Source of the DNA: Larimichthys crocea
Lineage: Eukaryota; Chordata; Actinopteri; Sciaenidae
Reading direction: 5' to 3'
Assembly (NCBI RefSeq): GCF_000972845.2
Contig: NC_040028.1
Coordinates: 20,364,210-20,428,209, forward strand
DNA length: 64,000 nt
Position 1 is the stretch's first letter; each line of letters opens with the position of its first letter. The position numbers and the translations under genes were made by a program. Positions 13,677 to 25,816 of the stretch are shown one piece after another. The notes under the pieces were generated by a model that was given only the letters and a program-made list of their open reading frames with translations, ran no database searches and was not told where the DNA came from.

Positions 13677-13705
13677 TGTGTGTGTGTGTGTGTGTGTGTG
13701 TGTGT
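13677..13705. repeat. (TG)n microsatellite
   Basis: About 14 TG units, only 100 bp from the CA tract on the same strand at 13534. The two could pair as an inverted repeat in the transcript. Confidence 0.95.
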
Positions 13706-15194
13706 TCACTTATAATCATGTTTCCATGCACATGGTTTTATTGTTTCTGCCTGTTCCGTTCATTCATCTGCTCCTCGGTCTGCGTATCTGTCAATCTCAC
13801 TGTGTCGGCTGTGCATCTGTGCTGGATTTGGACGGCATCTGCAGAGTGTTTTCTGTGCAAGGTTTGTTTTCCTCTCCTCTGGCTTGGAAAGTATTCCTCT
13901 GTCTGAATCGTGAGTGCCAGCTCTGTGAAGCCAAATTATCCCCAAATACTGTGAAATCAGCTAAACATGCACGAACGCTTGATGCAAATCAAAGTCATGC
14001 CCCTGTGCAGCGCACGACGTCTTACAGTCTCTTCAAATCCAGTCACCGTTCGTGGTCTCCCATCCAGCCTCACTCACTCATTTATTAATACATCTGGCCA
14101 CACAACAAAGAGCAGCCGGCTTCTGTTCCACTACACTCTGTTGCCAAATGTATTTTCTAATTGTGGCCTTCTTTTATGATTCAAAGGCAATGTGTTTTTT
14201 TCAAATTAATATAATCAAGTACAATGAGCATCTCTGTGAGTGATTTAATTCCAGCCTGAAAAGCAGTTTGTCACCATCACATCACTCCATCAGGGTGATC
14301 ATTTAAACACTCTGCCATATATATAAAGATGGATCTGCATCCTCTTCCTCCCGCTGTGCAAACACATGCATGTTTCTCTCTGTGCTGTGATGTCATTTGG
14401 AGGTTCGCTCAAAGATTAGAAAATCTGCAAATTAGCATGTTATATCGAGTTTCTTTCATTTGTATAAAACTGAACGATAAACATGAATCTCCACGAGTCT
14501 CTGCTGGTTTCCTGGCAACCTCACAGTGATGACAAGCCTCCAGGAAGTCAGCCGGTCCAAGAAAACGAGGTGTACCGTGTGAATTAGTGAACTTTGGAGG
14601 TGCAGGTTGGCAGGTTTCTGTAATTTACTTGGACAGAGTCAGGCCAGATGTTGCCCTGTTTCTTGTTTTTATGCAAAGTTAAACTAACCAGCTGCTGGCT
14701 GGAGCTTCACATCATGAAACTCTCAGCAAGAGCAAATGAGTTTAAGACAGACCAGTGAGAGAAACTGATACTCAAATGATGCTGTCCTCCACAAAGTGCT
14801 CATCTTTGCATTCCTTAGCTTCAGCATCTTTGGTTAGAGTTGAAGTTTGGGAGGATCTTAGATCTGGTTCCCGTCAGGCGCTGTGACCAGCTCTCAGCCG
14901 GAGGGAGTGTGTCAATCACTCAGATTACATGGATTTGTTCCACGCCCACGCATGCGTGAAGGCAACACAAGAAACAACACACAAAGATGTGCACACATAA
15001 AGAAACACACACACACACACACACAGCCATGAAAACACTTCATCATGCTCTTGTGTTGTACAAGGCGCAACATTCAGTGAGCGGGGGATTTTTTTCACAC
15101 CAAATCTCGCCAAGTCTTGTAATGGCATTTATTTGTGAGCTTCAAAAAAATGACACAGTGATGGATTTGAATTTTGGAGCATCATATTAATCTA

Positions 15195-15202
15195 CAGAGA
15201 GA

Positions 15203-15233
<31 letters not shown>
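15195..15233. repeat. (GA)n microsatellite
   Basis: GA units with one GGGA interruption. Confidence 0.95.
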
Positions 15234-15375
15234 CAGTGTTATCAATCTGTTCCCTGCTGGTGGCACCGCGTCTTATTTTGTGTTTTCAAGACATTTATTG
15301 AGCTGTGTGCTTTTTAATATGTGAGTATAGCATATATACATCCATACTGCAGGATTATCATGATTAAAAAACTAA

Positions 15376-15655
15376 CTGCAGTTCCTCTAACGTCCACTTG
15401 AGGCTGGCTCCAGAAGTGAGTCAGTCTCCATAAGTCCCCATGTCCAAATGTCCAACTTCACAGCAGAAATAAACATGTTTACAGCCTGGTACAAAAAACA
15501 GTTTTGGTCTCTGTAGCTAATTTCCCCGTTCATGACAACTGTACTGAGGGTGAATTTATATACAACTCACCTGTTCACATTATATTAAGGCTTAAAGTTA
15601 TGCAGGATTAAGAGCGTGGACGCTTTGACTGACAGGTGGGTGTGGTTAAACACTC
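15376..15655 (-). repeat. Dispersed repeat family A, copy 2 (inverted)
   Basis: Reverse complement reproduces copy 1 (5140-5416) almost base for base from CAAAGCGTCCACGCTCTTAA through GGACGTTAGAGGAACTGCAG. Near-identity implies recent spread of this family. Confidence 0.75.
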
Positions 15656-15689
15656 TTTACAGTACACACATTTATACACTGATGGCATT

Positions 15690-15866
15690 GGCTGCCATGC
15701 AAGGTGCCAACTGCTCATCAGTTTGAGGAGTTAACCGATGGCGCAGCCTTCAGGAGCAATTTGGGGTTCAGTATCTTGCCCAAGGACACTTTGACATGCA
15801 GACTGGAGGGGATCGAACCGCCGATCTTCTGATTAGTGGACAACCCGCTCTGCCTCAGCTGCCCCT
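15690..15866 (-). repeat. Teleost dispersed repeat (SINE-like)
   Basis: Contains CAGTATCTTGCCCAAGGACA and GGATCGAACCGCCGATCTTC, wording of an interspersed repeat seen very commonly in fish genomes. The second phrase resembles an inverted tRNA T-arm (B box), so it may be a tRNA-related SINE lying on the minus strand. Confidence 0.5.
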
Positions 15867-17832
15867 GGCAATCTGCAGCAATCTGCAGCGAAGATTTCTT
15901 TTTTTTCTTCTTGTGTTTTAATAGACTGAATGTTTTTGGTTTCAGACTGTTGATCGGGCAAATTAAACTTCTTATTATATCTTATATATATTATTATTTT
16001 TTATTATTTTTTTTTTTTTTTACAATTTTTAAGTAAGATTGGGCTTTAGGAAATTGGACATGTTTCATTTTTATTAACAGTAATTGATGAATCTACCGAA
16101 ATGCTCAAAGAAAATAAAATAGATTTATATTTTACAGAGTTGCCACAGTGTGATTCTAAACCATTCTAGCTGTGTTGGTTTAAATCTCTCCTGCAAACTA
16201 TTTTTGGTGGCAGCGTATGTGGATTTCCACTCCCGGCACGCTGAGTAATGTCACGGTGATGGTGGCTGTGTTACTAAACAAGATGACATTTGATTTCATG
16301 TTGTGCCTAACTGAAGTCGGTGAGGTGCCGAATGCGATCATGCCTGTGAATATCTAATCGACTAATGGAGCCAGAGACTAAATGACAGAAGGAAAAGCTC
16401 GAGCAGCTCTCAGTATCTTTATGTGGAACAGAGTTAATATTATATTTTTGACATATGTAACCTGTAGCTGCTAAAAACGTGAAGCCAGCCTGTAACATGC
16501 TGCTGGAACGTCACAGGTCTTTAGTTTGTTCTTGTTGTTAATTAGCACAGGACTCACTGCACATGTAGAAACAATAACATCTCAATAATAATTTACCCAT
16601 GAGATCAGCGAGAGTCAACACATTCCTGAGAGTTACCGCGGGTTACAAACTGCTCTGAGATTAATAATAGATCATCATAATAATGACGCTTGTGTCTGAG
16701 TTTGACAGCAGGAGAGAACAGAGGGATTTAAAAAGCTGCTCCTCCTCCTCGGTAACTTGATATCGTGCAGATCATTCACCTCATTGTTCCAGTCTTGGTT
16801 AATAGTCTTCCCACCATCTGCTCAAACTTCAACCGGCTCGACATCATAGCAAGTTTGCTGGCTCAGAGGCGAATGACAGTTTGATGCCAGCCCCACATAA
16901 AAATAAAAAAAACCTCCCTATCGCTTATGCCTGGCTAATATTTGTGTGTGTGTGTTTCAGCAGCTTTCATTCAATTACCTGTGGACTTGCCAGTTTGAGC
17001 TGCAGCTATAGTCTCATGCTGCATATGTAACACCACGTGTTGTTTCAAATAGAGCTGCATGCTGCCAATTTATCCCCACGGACAACGAAGCAACAAAGAA
17101 ATCATTTGGTAGAAAGAAAGCCAGACTGACAGACCAAACCTTCAACCTGCCACCCGTGCTATTTATTTTGTAAATAGTCAAAGAAACTATATATTATATT
17201 CGAAGATGAGCCTTTGAGATGGAAGTTCATTTTTGACCTTGAAGACAGCAGTTGGCAAAACAACCTTAGATCTATTCCTCTTTATTTTTCATTTATTCGT
17301 CTTAAAAGTTTAAATCTCAACTTTTAAGCCCACTCAGACGTGAAGTGTCTAAAGTTTTCAGAGAAACAGAAATCTGAACGACAAACCAACAACCAGATGA
17401 AGAAGAAGAAGAAGAAGATCATGTGACGTGATAGAAAGGGGAATAAACCAACTGAAGGTTGGCCCTTTAACAGGGAACTTAAATATAGTTGGGGAAAATA
17501 TATTTTAGCATCATCTTGACTAAAACAACCAGATTTCATGCTACTGAGGCCACGCCCCCTACCTGCACAGGTGATTTCTGTACCTGGACCACACAGTTTT
17601 ATTTTGCATGTCTGCTTATGACAAAACAAAATGTTTATATTTATGTTTGGATATAATACAGTTTGCTTAAATTACCCACAATTTACAGTTAATGCACATA
17701 AATTTCCCCATGGAAAGTTTCCAGAAAGTTTGTGGAAATTACCGTAAAACTTGTTCACCCCCTGCAATCCTTTTTTTAAGAGAAACTTAAAGTTTTGAGT
17801 TTCCTGTTTTATTTTGTAGTTCTCCCCTGTGT

Positions 17833-17834
<2 letters not shown>

Positions 17835-17880
<46 letters not shown>
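17835..17880. repeat. (GT)n microsatellite
   Basis: About 23 GT units. Confidence 0.95.
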
Positions 17881-17881
<1 letters not shown>

Positions 17882-20800
17882 TACTTCTTGCCTGTTTTTG
17901 ATGCACCTGTCCCTGATCAGTCTCACCTGGTGTCCTGCCTGGTCTTTGTCTGTCTGTTGTGTGTCTGCCGTGTCTGAAGCTTGCCTCTGGTTCTGATTTG
18001 GTTCTTGGTTCTGGATCTTGGTCGTCGATCTCCAGCTGCCTTTTGGTTTGTTTTTGACCAGTGACTGATGAAAGACGCACATACCTGGTCTCCGTCTGCA
18101 TGTGGGACAAAATGTCCAGCTGTCATACTGCATCCTCGAATGTGATGGCGACATCGCAGATGCATCGCCGCCCACTGGTGTTTGTCACGCTGGAAGAAGA
18201 ATTAACAAAAGGTGTGTGTGGGAGCATTTAGGGAGATTTGGGGAGTTCTGCTCTTGGATTAGAATGAGACAGCGTGAGGCCTTCAACAATTTCCTGCGAT
18301 TCCCAGGGTGCTCAGTGGAGACTTCCTCTCCAGGCAGCGGCTGCCGGCAGCATGACATTCCTAGTTTGTAATTGATCTGTGGGATAAACTAACAGCACGG
18401 GGGAGATTTCTAAACAGAGGAAAAGGGAAGTGCTGCATCTGTCTCGCGCAGAGAGATCCACAGTTGTACAATATGTAATTTGCACAGTATGGTTACTTTG
18501 TTACTTTGTTATCAGGCGTAGCTGCACACAGTACAGTAAAGTACGGCTGCATGGAAATCTGAATGTAGGAGCGCGTGTGATTACACGCAGCAGGTTTCTA
18601 TTCTGTAGGTACAGCATGTAGCCTTTGTAGAGCACGGCCGTGCACAAATACCAAGCTGAGAGTGGCTGTTGAACTTTGAAAATGTCAGCCACTGTTCCTC
18701 ACAGACAGCACTATCAGTCCATTCCTGGGTGTCCTCCCGTCCTCCTTCCCTGCCGCATGCCTTGAAACTTTCCTTGTGCTGAGAGTGACCTACTGAAATC
18801 TTTTGAAGCCGTGTCTGGCTTGTGAGCAGGCGGCGCACAGAGGATACATGCCCTTAGTTCAAACACAAACAGTCTTTTAAAAATAACCTTCCTGCTTTTT
18901 GCTGTGCCGCCGGTCACGGATAGGTCATTCAGGAAAAAAAAGGTGAGGAGTGCGAAGAGTTCAAAGGTTGTCAGAAGAGAAAATGGAAACACTGGAACAT
19001 CACTGCAATAAACACATGAGCAGTCGAATCCTTTAAAAATAGTTTTAAAAATGACGACCTACGTCCTTTCCTAAACACTTTTCCTTTTACCTTGATGGAA
19101 AACGTTGCGTAATAATGCTACAGCAGGTGTTATTAATGTCTCCCTGTACGTTCTTACGTGTTGTTTCATGCAGACTGTGTAAATGTGCAAAACCTGGTGA
19201 AAAATATCGAGAATGAACGCTCACGTTCAGCCTGCTGTCCACTCATAGAAGCAGATTAGCAACACATGGCAAAAGCTGTAAAATACTTAATAAGCAACAG
19301 TAACTTCTATGATGATGCAGAAGTTACTCCAATATTATTTTTAAGTAGAATAATAATAATAATATTACAACAATGAGAATACCACACAGAGAATACCAAG
19401 TTACAGCTGAAAGGTCAGAGATCCTCACACGCACACAAAGAGTTCGACACATTTCTACACCGTCAGCCGGTGTGACCACAGAGCTTTATCACTTTGATTA
19501 TGAGCTCTGATGTTTCTCAGCCCATAGAGCAGAATCAGACAGAAAGAACTCCCTGTAGAAACTTCTCATTATGAATCACATGAGTCTGTGAAGTTAGAAA
19601 CTTTAGTTATATTTCTCAGAGGAAGATAAAGAAAGTACAAAAAGTTTGACACACCGTTATGCATCCGTCTGAATGCTCAGGATAACTCATCTAGTTCAGA
19701 GTAACACAGAGGACATGATATATAAAATGTCTTTTTACCGCAGACTTGACGCTGTAGAGTAACATCAGGCTTCATGGTTAAATATCTGACATCCAAAGTA
19801 CGGTCCGGTGTATCCTATGCTGAAGGAGATGAGAAAGGAAGCACCGAGGCTCCTTCAGAGAGCTCAGACAGCTCTGAGAGCATCTCTGGCTGCTCCATGT
19901 AAATACTCCGGGATCATTACGCTCAGTTAGGAACCTAAGTGTGGTCATGGTGATATCTGAGGCTGTGGTTAAGTGCTGTAGTCTGCCTTCCGTTCCCAGC
20001 TCCACACTGTGTGGTGCCTTCACATGCTAAGCAAGTATTAATGAATACAGTTTACCGTGCACTCCTGCTCACAGGTCCTGCTGTGAAAATAAGGAAAAGC
20101 GTCTCCTTCACCCCCAGATCACATGCCCCGGAGCCAGACACAGCACTGACTCTCCCGAAAGGAGCGTTCCCTCCACGTTCCAGTTTCCAGCTCGATGAGC
20201 CTCCCTCGTCGTCGATGCGTGTTGTTTACATGTTGCCGTGTGGTTCACGGAGAGGCAGCAGCATGTGAACGCTGCACCTCGGGCGTTTTTTTTTTTAAGA
20301 ATGCCACTTCAGAGGAATGCAGAATAAACATGTGCATTGTATACGCCACCAGCACTCTTTCTTTATGTTCACCAGGCTGATGCATGAACAGTGCATGGAC
20401 ACTGGAGGTCCTGCGTGCGTGGTGAAGAGGGCTCTCTTCATGCCAGCTCTAATCAGCTCTTCATGTAAAACTATGTTTGCATGTTTCTCTCAGCTCAGCA
20501 ACGGTTCTGAATCTCTGACCTTTCTCGGATCACACAGTAACACCAGTGGCATGATTTCAATGCATCCAAAGGATTTAATGAATTAATTGGGGCGTGAAGT
20601 ATCAGCCTTTGCTTCCCCTCTCTGTTGAACCACAGAGATAATCCATCACCTCACAGAACAAAGACCCTGTTGGCTCCTCGCTGACAATTACTTCTGTTTC
20701 CACGTATCAATTCTCTACAAACTGCAATTGTTGACTCCTGACCTCCCGTCATACCCAGCAGCAGCAGCTCTAAATAAAATAGTGTCGGTGTCAGCCTCCT

Positions 20801-20918
20801 CTCACTTCCTCTCGCCTCCTTTCCTCTCACAGACACTCAGAGTCTCGAGGGGCGCTTAGGAAGCTCATGAGTGCCCTCATGTGTTCACTGCTGTTTACTT
20901 GCTTTCAGATCAGTGTGC

Positions 20919-20944
20919 TGTGTGTGTGTGTGTGTGTGTGTCTG

Positions 20945-20975
<31 letters not shown>
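20919..20975. repeat. (TG)n microsatellite, compound
   Basis: Two TG runs separated by TCTGTAGG. Confidence 0.95.
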
Positions 20976-21098
20976 TTACATGAGCAAATCAGAATGTTTC
21001 CTACGATCTTCCTCTTGACATGTTTTTAATCACAGCTGGACATCTCAAGTGTCCGGGTCACACATTCTCTCGTGCAACCATGTTTGACCTTTGCAGGA

Positions 21099-21099
<1 letters not shown>

Positions 21100-21163
<64 letters not shown>
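21100..21163. repeat. (TG)n microsatellite upstream of an il1rapl1 exon
   Basis: 64 nt of uninterrupted TG, ending about 126 nt before the Ig exon that starts at 21290. On the il1rapl1 transcript this is a UG repeat, the class of sequence bound by TDP-43 and CELF proteins. Confidence 0.95.
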
Positions 21164-21164
<1 letters not shown>

Positions 21165-21289
21165 AAGATTATGCAATGCGTGTGTACGATGCACAGTGTA
21201 CAAAGACTCACGAATGCACACGCCACCAACTAAACAACACAAAGTCTTTGTCTGTTGTTGACAGCACGTGTCGTTTCCTGTCTCTGCAG

Positions 21290-21422
21290 GAAGTGCTTTG
21301 AACCTGACTTGCCGGGCGTTCTTCGGCTACAGCGGCGACGTGAGCCCGCTCATCTACTGGATGAAGGGAGAGAAGTTCATCGAGGACTTGGACGAGGAGA
21401 GAGTCCAGGAGAGCGACATCAA
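21290..21422 (+). CDS. il1rapl1: il1rapl1 exon: first half of the third Ig domain
   Basis: IL1RAPL1 is a neuronal IL-1-receptor-family transmembrane protein that bridges synapses by binding presynaptic PTP-delta through its extracellular Ig domains. This exon encodes (G)[17 protein letters not shown] through [21 protein letters not shown], close to the mammalian third Ig domain, including its first disulphide Cys (LTC) and the core Trp (YWMKGE). It is bounded by CTCTGCAG at 21282-21289 and by GTAAGA at 21423. It starts in phase 1 and ends in phase 2 (133 nt), and joins in frame to 25671. The C-terminal tail encoded further on identifies IL1RAPL1 rather than IL1RAPL2; whether this is a teleost a or b paralogue cannot be told here. 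Confidence 0.93.
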
Positions 21423-21846
21423 GTAAGAAACTCTGCCGCAGTCGACATCATTTACTGTCGTGGCGGTAACGAGGAATTAACAGAATAAGCAGATAAATTC
21501 ACTGGAAAATAATAAAAGACGATCACGAGCAGTGGTTTTGCATGGTTTAGTCCATTAACTCCAAATTGCATAAACATTTTCCAGAGATTTATCTGCTGCC
21601 TTCTGAGCAGCTGCTGGATTCCAACATGCAGAGACTTTAAAAAAATAAAAATCATTATTCATTCATTTTTTCACCTTTTTGTTTTTTGCTTTCATTGAAC
21701 TCGTGGAAATGAAGCAGCAAGCAGGTGGAAAAAGGATAACTCATTATCCGCTACATTGTGCAACGCAACAATAGAATTACATCACATGCAAAGCTAGATT
21801 ATCATCTATTACTGCGTATATCACAATATCTGTGTGGGTGAAGAGG

Positions 21847-21847
<1 letters not shown>

Positions 21848-21877
<30 letters not shown>
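21848..21877. repeat. (CA)n microsatellite
   Basis: About 15 CA units. Confidence 0.95.
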
Positions 21878-21881
<4 letters not shown>

Positions 21882-21944
21882 TTATAAAGTGCATTAATTT
21901 TTACAGTATTTAATGACTACAGGCTCTTTTTAACACACAGCTAC

Positions 21945-22570
21945 ATACAGTGCTCAGCTCAATGAGAACACCCCCTTTGAAAAGTAAGATTTGAATCAAT
22001 ATCTCAAAAACAATTTCTAAAATTTCATAGTTTCATAGAACGTTTGTCTAACTCGTGAAACATGAAAGAAAGCTGAATAATACAAGTTAGATTACGAAAT
22101 CTTCAGTTTTACTCAAATTAGGTGACGCAGAAATGAAATACCTCACAACAACAGGATGACCTTCATGATTTTTAAGCCTTCGAGGCATTGAATGAACGAG
22201 AACGACCTCTTTTGGAGCCTGGATGCTGGATGGAGAGTCAGAATTCCCCGTAGATGTTCCATTGGGTTCAGATCAGGAGACATAGTCGGCCACTGAATCC
22301 CTAAAGCCCATGCACAAAAAAAGCCCGCCTAGATGAAGACTACTGGGACTCCATACTCTGGAGTGATGAGACCAGGATAACTGAAACATGCGTGGTGCCT
22401 GCAGTGAAACGTGGTGGTGGCAGCGTCCTGATGTGCGGCTGCTGCTGGTGTCGGGGAGCTGATGCCACCATCAGTCCGTGCCCTTTGTCGTCGTGCACTT
22501 TTCCAACATGACAAAGATCCCAAACACACATCTAACCTGTGACACATCCACGACTTCACCCGTGATCTGA
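21945..22570 (+). mobile_element. Degenerate Tc1/mariner-like transposon
   Basis: The left edge (CTACATACAGTGCTCAGCTC) resembles a Tc1-type terminal repeat. From 22320 the sequence reads as decayed transposase: TACTGGGACTCCATACTCTG, GAGTGATGAGACCAGGATAA, and TTCCAACATGACAAAGATCC, which corresponds to the FQHDNDPKH-like region of Tc1 transposases. Frameshifts and stops break the frame throughout and no right terminal repeat was found, so it is inactive. Confidence 0.7.
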
Positions 22571-25088
22571 CAGCCTTAACCTAGTAAACAACAGAACAGC
22601 TCAGCTCAGTATTTGGGCCTGCGTATTGTTTTTTCCTGCAGTTTAATATCGATTATTTGTCCATGACAAAGCAGCAGCCTGTACAACGAGAAAAGAAAAG
22701 TGTGTTTTAAAAGTTTGTCTGCAGCTGACTCGAGTCAGCCGTGTCGGAGCATCCTTGAAGCCTCCGACAACAAAAGAGAGTTTTCAAAGCTCTTTGTGTG
22801 CGAGCTGCATTACCAGACCTGACAATAATATAAAAAAATGTAGGTGGTGAATTATGCATCATGATGGATTATCTAGGATAAGTAAGTTTAAAGTCTGCAG
22901 ATTATTTTCAGACTCACTACCTGATTCAGATGTATCAGACGTTCTTGGCTTTCGTGGACTGTCTTCACTAATCTGTCACCAGTTTTCAGTTTCAGGGAGA
23001 CTTAATTAGCACGATGGAAACATCCCTGGTGATATAGCTTGCAGTTATAAATTCTCCTGTCAGTTTAGCTGTTCATCTTGTCCTGCAGGGCTGCAGGAAG
23101 GAACTCCGTCTACATTTAGGTTATTAAATGGAAACCAGCTTTCTTAACTCGTCTTTTATCGCTCCAGAACATTTATGGTCACTCACTGTTACAGGCCCAT
23201 GTGCAGTTTCCTGTCCACGAAACCTTTCTGTACCTTCCCCTCTCTTTGTTTCCTTTCAGTGTAAGATTTGTCCAGCAAGCTTCACTTTCAGGGCCCAAAT
23301 ACATTTAAAACCAGCCCGTTTCCATGTCTCTCCTCCTCCCTCATGTTGGTGTAGCATGTTTAAACAACACCATTCCCAGCTCTATGTGCATGTTACCCAT
23401 TAGGGCTGTTTGGAGAGGCTGCAGCTCTGGGGAGACAGCCCTGTCAGATGGCTAACAACCGCCATTTTTCACACCGCCGCCGCCGCCACTGTCGCTATAT
23501 CTCCCTGGATGCACCCACCTATAGCAGCATGCAGATGGGCCGAGGAGGAGGAGGAGGAGGAGGGAGGGAGGGAGGAGGCAGGAGGGGGGGAAAGAGAGCA
23601 GGAGCAGACAGGGAGGAGAGGAGTATGAAATGTGGTAGAATTTACTCAAGAGGTGAGTAAAGACGACACGTCAGTGATGGAGAATTTTCTTGTGCACTGA
23701 TGATGAACACGCAGCGGAAACAAATCCTCATTTTAACCGCCAGCACCGCTCTCCTGTCTGTCCTCCTCCTCCTCCTCCTCCTCCTCCTCCTCCACAGCTC
23801 CCTGACACCAGGATTCCCCGTCTCACTGGCTGAGAGGGGTTATGTTTTCAATAATTCATACCAATATTTCATGCAGTGGATCAATAATGTATTTGATCAT
23901 CCACTCTCTGTTGCTGATGCTGCTGCCATTTGCACATCCATCCAGTGCCTTGGGTTTTTTTTCACTTCCATCAAGTGCAGCCCCAGATATGAACCGGGCA
24001 GAGGAGCGACATGAACAAACCTGTGCTCACCCTGCAGCCAGGTCTCCCCTTTCAGACGCTACAGTGGGCATGTTTCTATGGGTTACTTCTCTTCTTCTTC
24101 AGGCTGGCACCCACACACTTTTAGCTTTATTACTAATGCATCAGCAGCCGAACTTGAGCTTAGAGGCGCTCACACTCATACCCGAGGCTCCTTATTTACC
24201 CAACTCTGAGCCTATTGATTCGGAGGAGTTCATTTCTATGGTGGTAACACCCCCCTCCCCGAGCCCATAAATCCTCATTTGCGGCACACGGGACAGGGCT
24301 ATTGTTGTTATCATGGCACGGATGACTGGACATTAGCATAGCATGCAGAGATTAATAAATTAGCAAAACAAATCTGGCTCAGCGTAATGAAGAAGGTGAT
24401 CGATGCGTCATCGACCAGGGTTCGGTTGGTGTTTTGCAGGTGTGCTTGGATTGGATTTCTAAAAAGGAATGAATGAGCCGGGGATTGATCACAAAATGAG
24501 CAAACACAGAGATTTCACTGATGAGGGAGGGAGAGAATTTTAGAAAGCGAACGTGCCCGCAGCGTATCCATAAATCCACTGATTCACAAACGTGCAGCAG
24601 GATAGTGGATGCAGCTCTGCTGTCGCTCAGGTCTCATCTGTACCTCTGCGCTTCACCTGGACCTTGTTATCCACCTACTCCAAATTTAGGCCCCTCATCA
24701 TCTCCATCTGAGGCTCGGGTTGAGCAGCGTCGGTCATCACTCATCAGGTTGTGTGGCACTGAGCTGCGTTGGCTCATATATACTGTGATAATGTGAAACC
24801 AGAGGCTTCAAAGTAACCCAGCGCTCCCCGGAGAGACATGAATTATTCCCTGTGCCTCCTTCTCCCAGCGCTCCCGTCCCTCCCCCCCGTCCCTCCCCCA
24901 GCCTCATTGCACAACAATCTCAGCTGAAACTACAAATATCATCAGCGCTGCCTCAGCCTCTCCACGCAAAGCCCCATGATACACTTTCAATTACCGATGC
25001 CAAATCTCTCCAACAAGCCGTCCTTATGTGGAGTTTATCGGCTTGAAGGCGAGCGAGAGGAGAGATGCTTTGGAGAGTCATTATCCCC

Positions 25089-25090
<2 letters not shown>

Positions 25091-25130
<40 letters not shown>
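25091..25130. repeat. (CA)n microsatellite
   Basis: 20 CA units. Confidence 0.95.
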
Positions 25131-25133
<3 letters not shown>

Positions 25134-25670
25134 CTCCTCTTTCCTCATCCCACTCCTCCTCCTTCTCAACACACACAGTTATAAGCACATACAGTAGATG
25201 ATACACACACACACACATTGTTTGTGCTCAGGGTGTGTCTAAGGTATGAGAGAGCATCCTCTCTCCATCCTCTCCTCCATCAGGCCCAAGCAGCCCAGCA
25301 GGGGGCAGGGGGGGGGCACATTTACTTTATGGAATATTACTTTCTCTCCTTCCTCTCCGTTACCATGGCATCCGCTATAAAAAGATTTCCCTCTGATTGC
25401 CAGTATTTGACCCCTCCCCCCTCGTATTGATTTTCATTTCTCGTATGTTTCGAGTGCGGATGAAAAAAAAAACAAAGAGCTTAACATACCGTGAAGTTGT
25501 GCAGAAACGTTTCCGTGGCTGTAACGCAGTATGTTCTGTGATCGCTGACATACCTGCCATCACGTCCACACACACACTGATTACATGTTCTTGCACAGCA
25601 GCACAGATATCTACTGTTTCCTAAACAGGTGCTGTAAGCATTGCTCAGTGTGTCTTTCTCTGTGTTGCAG

Positions 25671-25816
25671 GGTGGTCAAGGAGCATCTTGGTGAGCAGGA
25701 AGTGGCCATTTCTTTGACTATTGACTCGTTGGAGGAGGAGGACCTGGGAAATTATTCCTGTTATGTGGAAAACGGTAACGGCCGACGCCAAGCTACCATC
25801 CAGCTCCTCAAGCGGG
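25671..25816 (+). CDS. il1rapl1: il1rapl1 exon: second half of the third Ig domain
   Basis: Encodes (K)[15 protein letters not shown] through [14 protein letters not shown] and ATIQLLKR. It includes the second Ig Cys in the classical D-x-G-x-Y-x-C setting ([11 protein letters not shown]), which pairs with the Cys of the preceding exon to close the membrane-proximal Ig fold. The acceptor is GTGTTGCAG at 25662-25670 and the donor AAGCGGG|GTAAGA. Length 146 nt, phase 2 in and phase 1 out. The domain sits just outside the membrane and contributes to the ectodomain of the synaptic receptor. Confidence 0.94.

Larger units (their letters stand above)
9236..15375. other. Intronic sequence without a recognised gene
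   Basis: Holds microsatellites (listed) and a GC-richer, apparently unique block at 10250-10560 with several TAATTA cores. No exon recognised. Confidence 0.5.
15867..21099. other. Intronic sequence without a recognised gene
   Basis: Includes a T-rich stretch at about 15990-16030, a (TG)n at 17835-17880 and a compound (TG)n at 20919-20975. No exon or transposon recognised. Confidence 0.5.
1..21289 (+). other. il1rapl1: il1rapl1 intron (5' part of gene lies outside window)
   Basis: No coding exon is recognisable before the Ig-domain exon that begins at 21290, and that exon starts in phase 1, so an upstream exon must exist to the left of the window. The whole stretch is therefore most simply one long il1rapl1 intron. 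IL1RAPL1 is known for very large introns. It holds microsatellites and transposon remnants, listed separately. Assignment as intron is inference from the splice phase of the next exon. Confidence 0.7.
21423..25670 (+). other. il1rapl1: il1rapl1 intron
   Basis: About 4.2 kb with good GT and AG ends. Holds a (CA)n, a Tc1-like remnant (21945-22570), (GGA)n and (CTC)n triplet tracts at 23541-23565 and 23759-23793, and a long (CA)n at 25091. Overlapping open frames at 23700-24270 show no family resemblance. Confidence 0.8.

Noticed and set aside
23700..24270. Overlapping plus-strand frames of 104 and 142 codons with a hydrophobic start
   Set aside because: The Leu run comes from a CTC triplet repeat; no family resemblance and no start or splice support inside the il1rapl1 intron.
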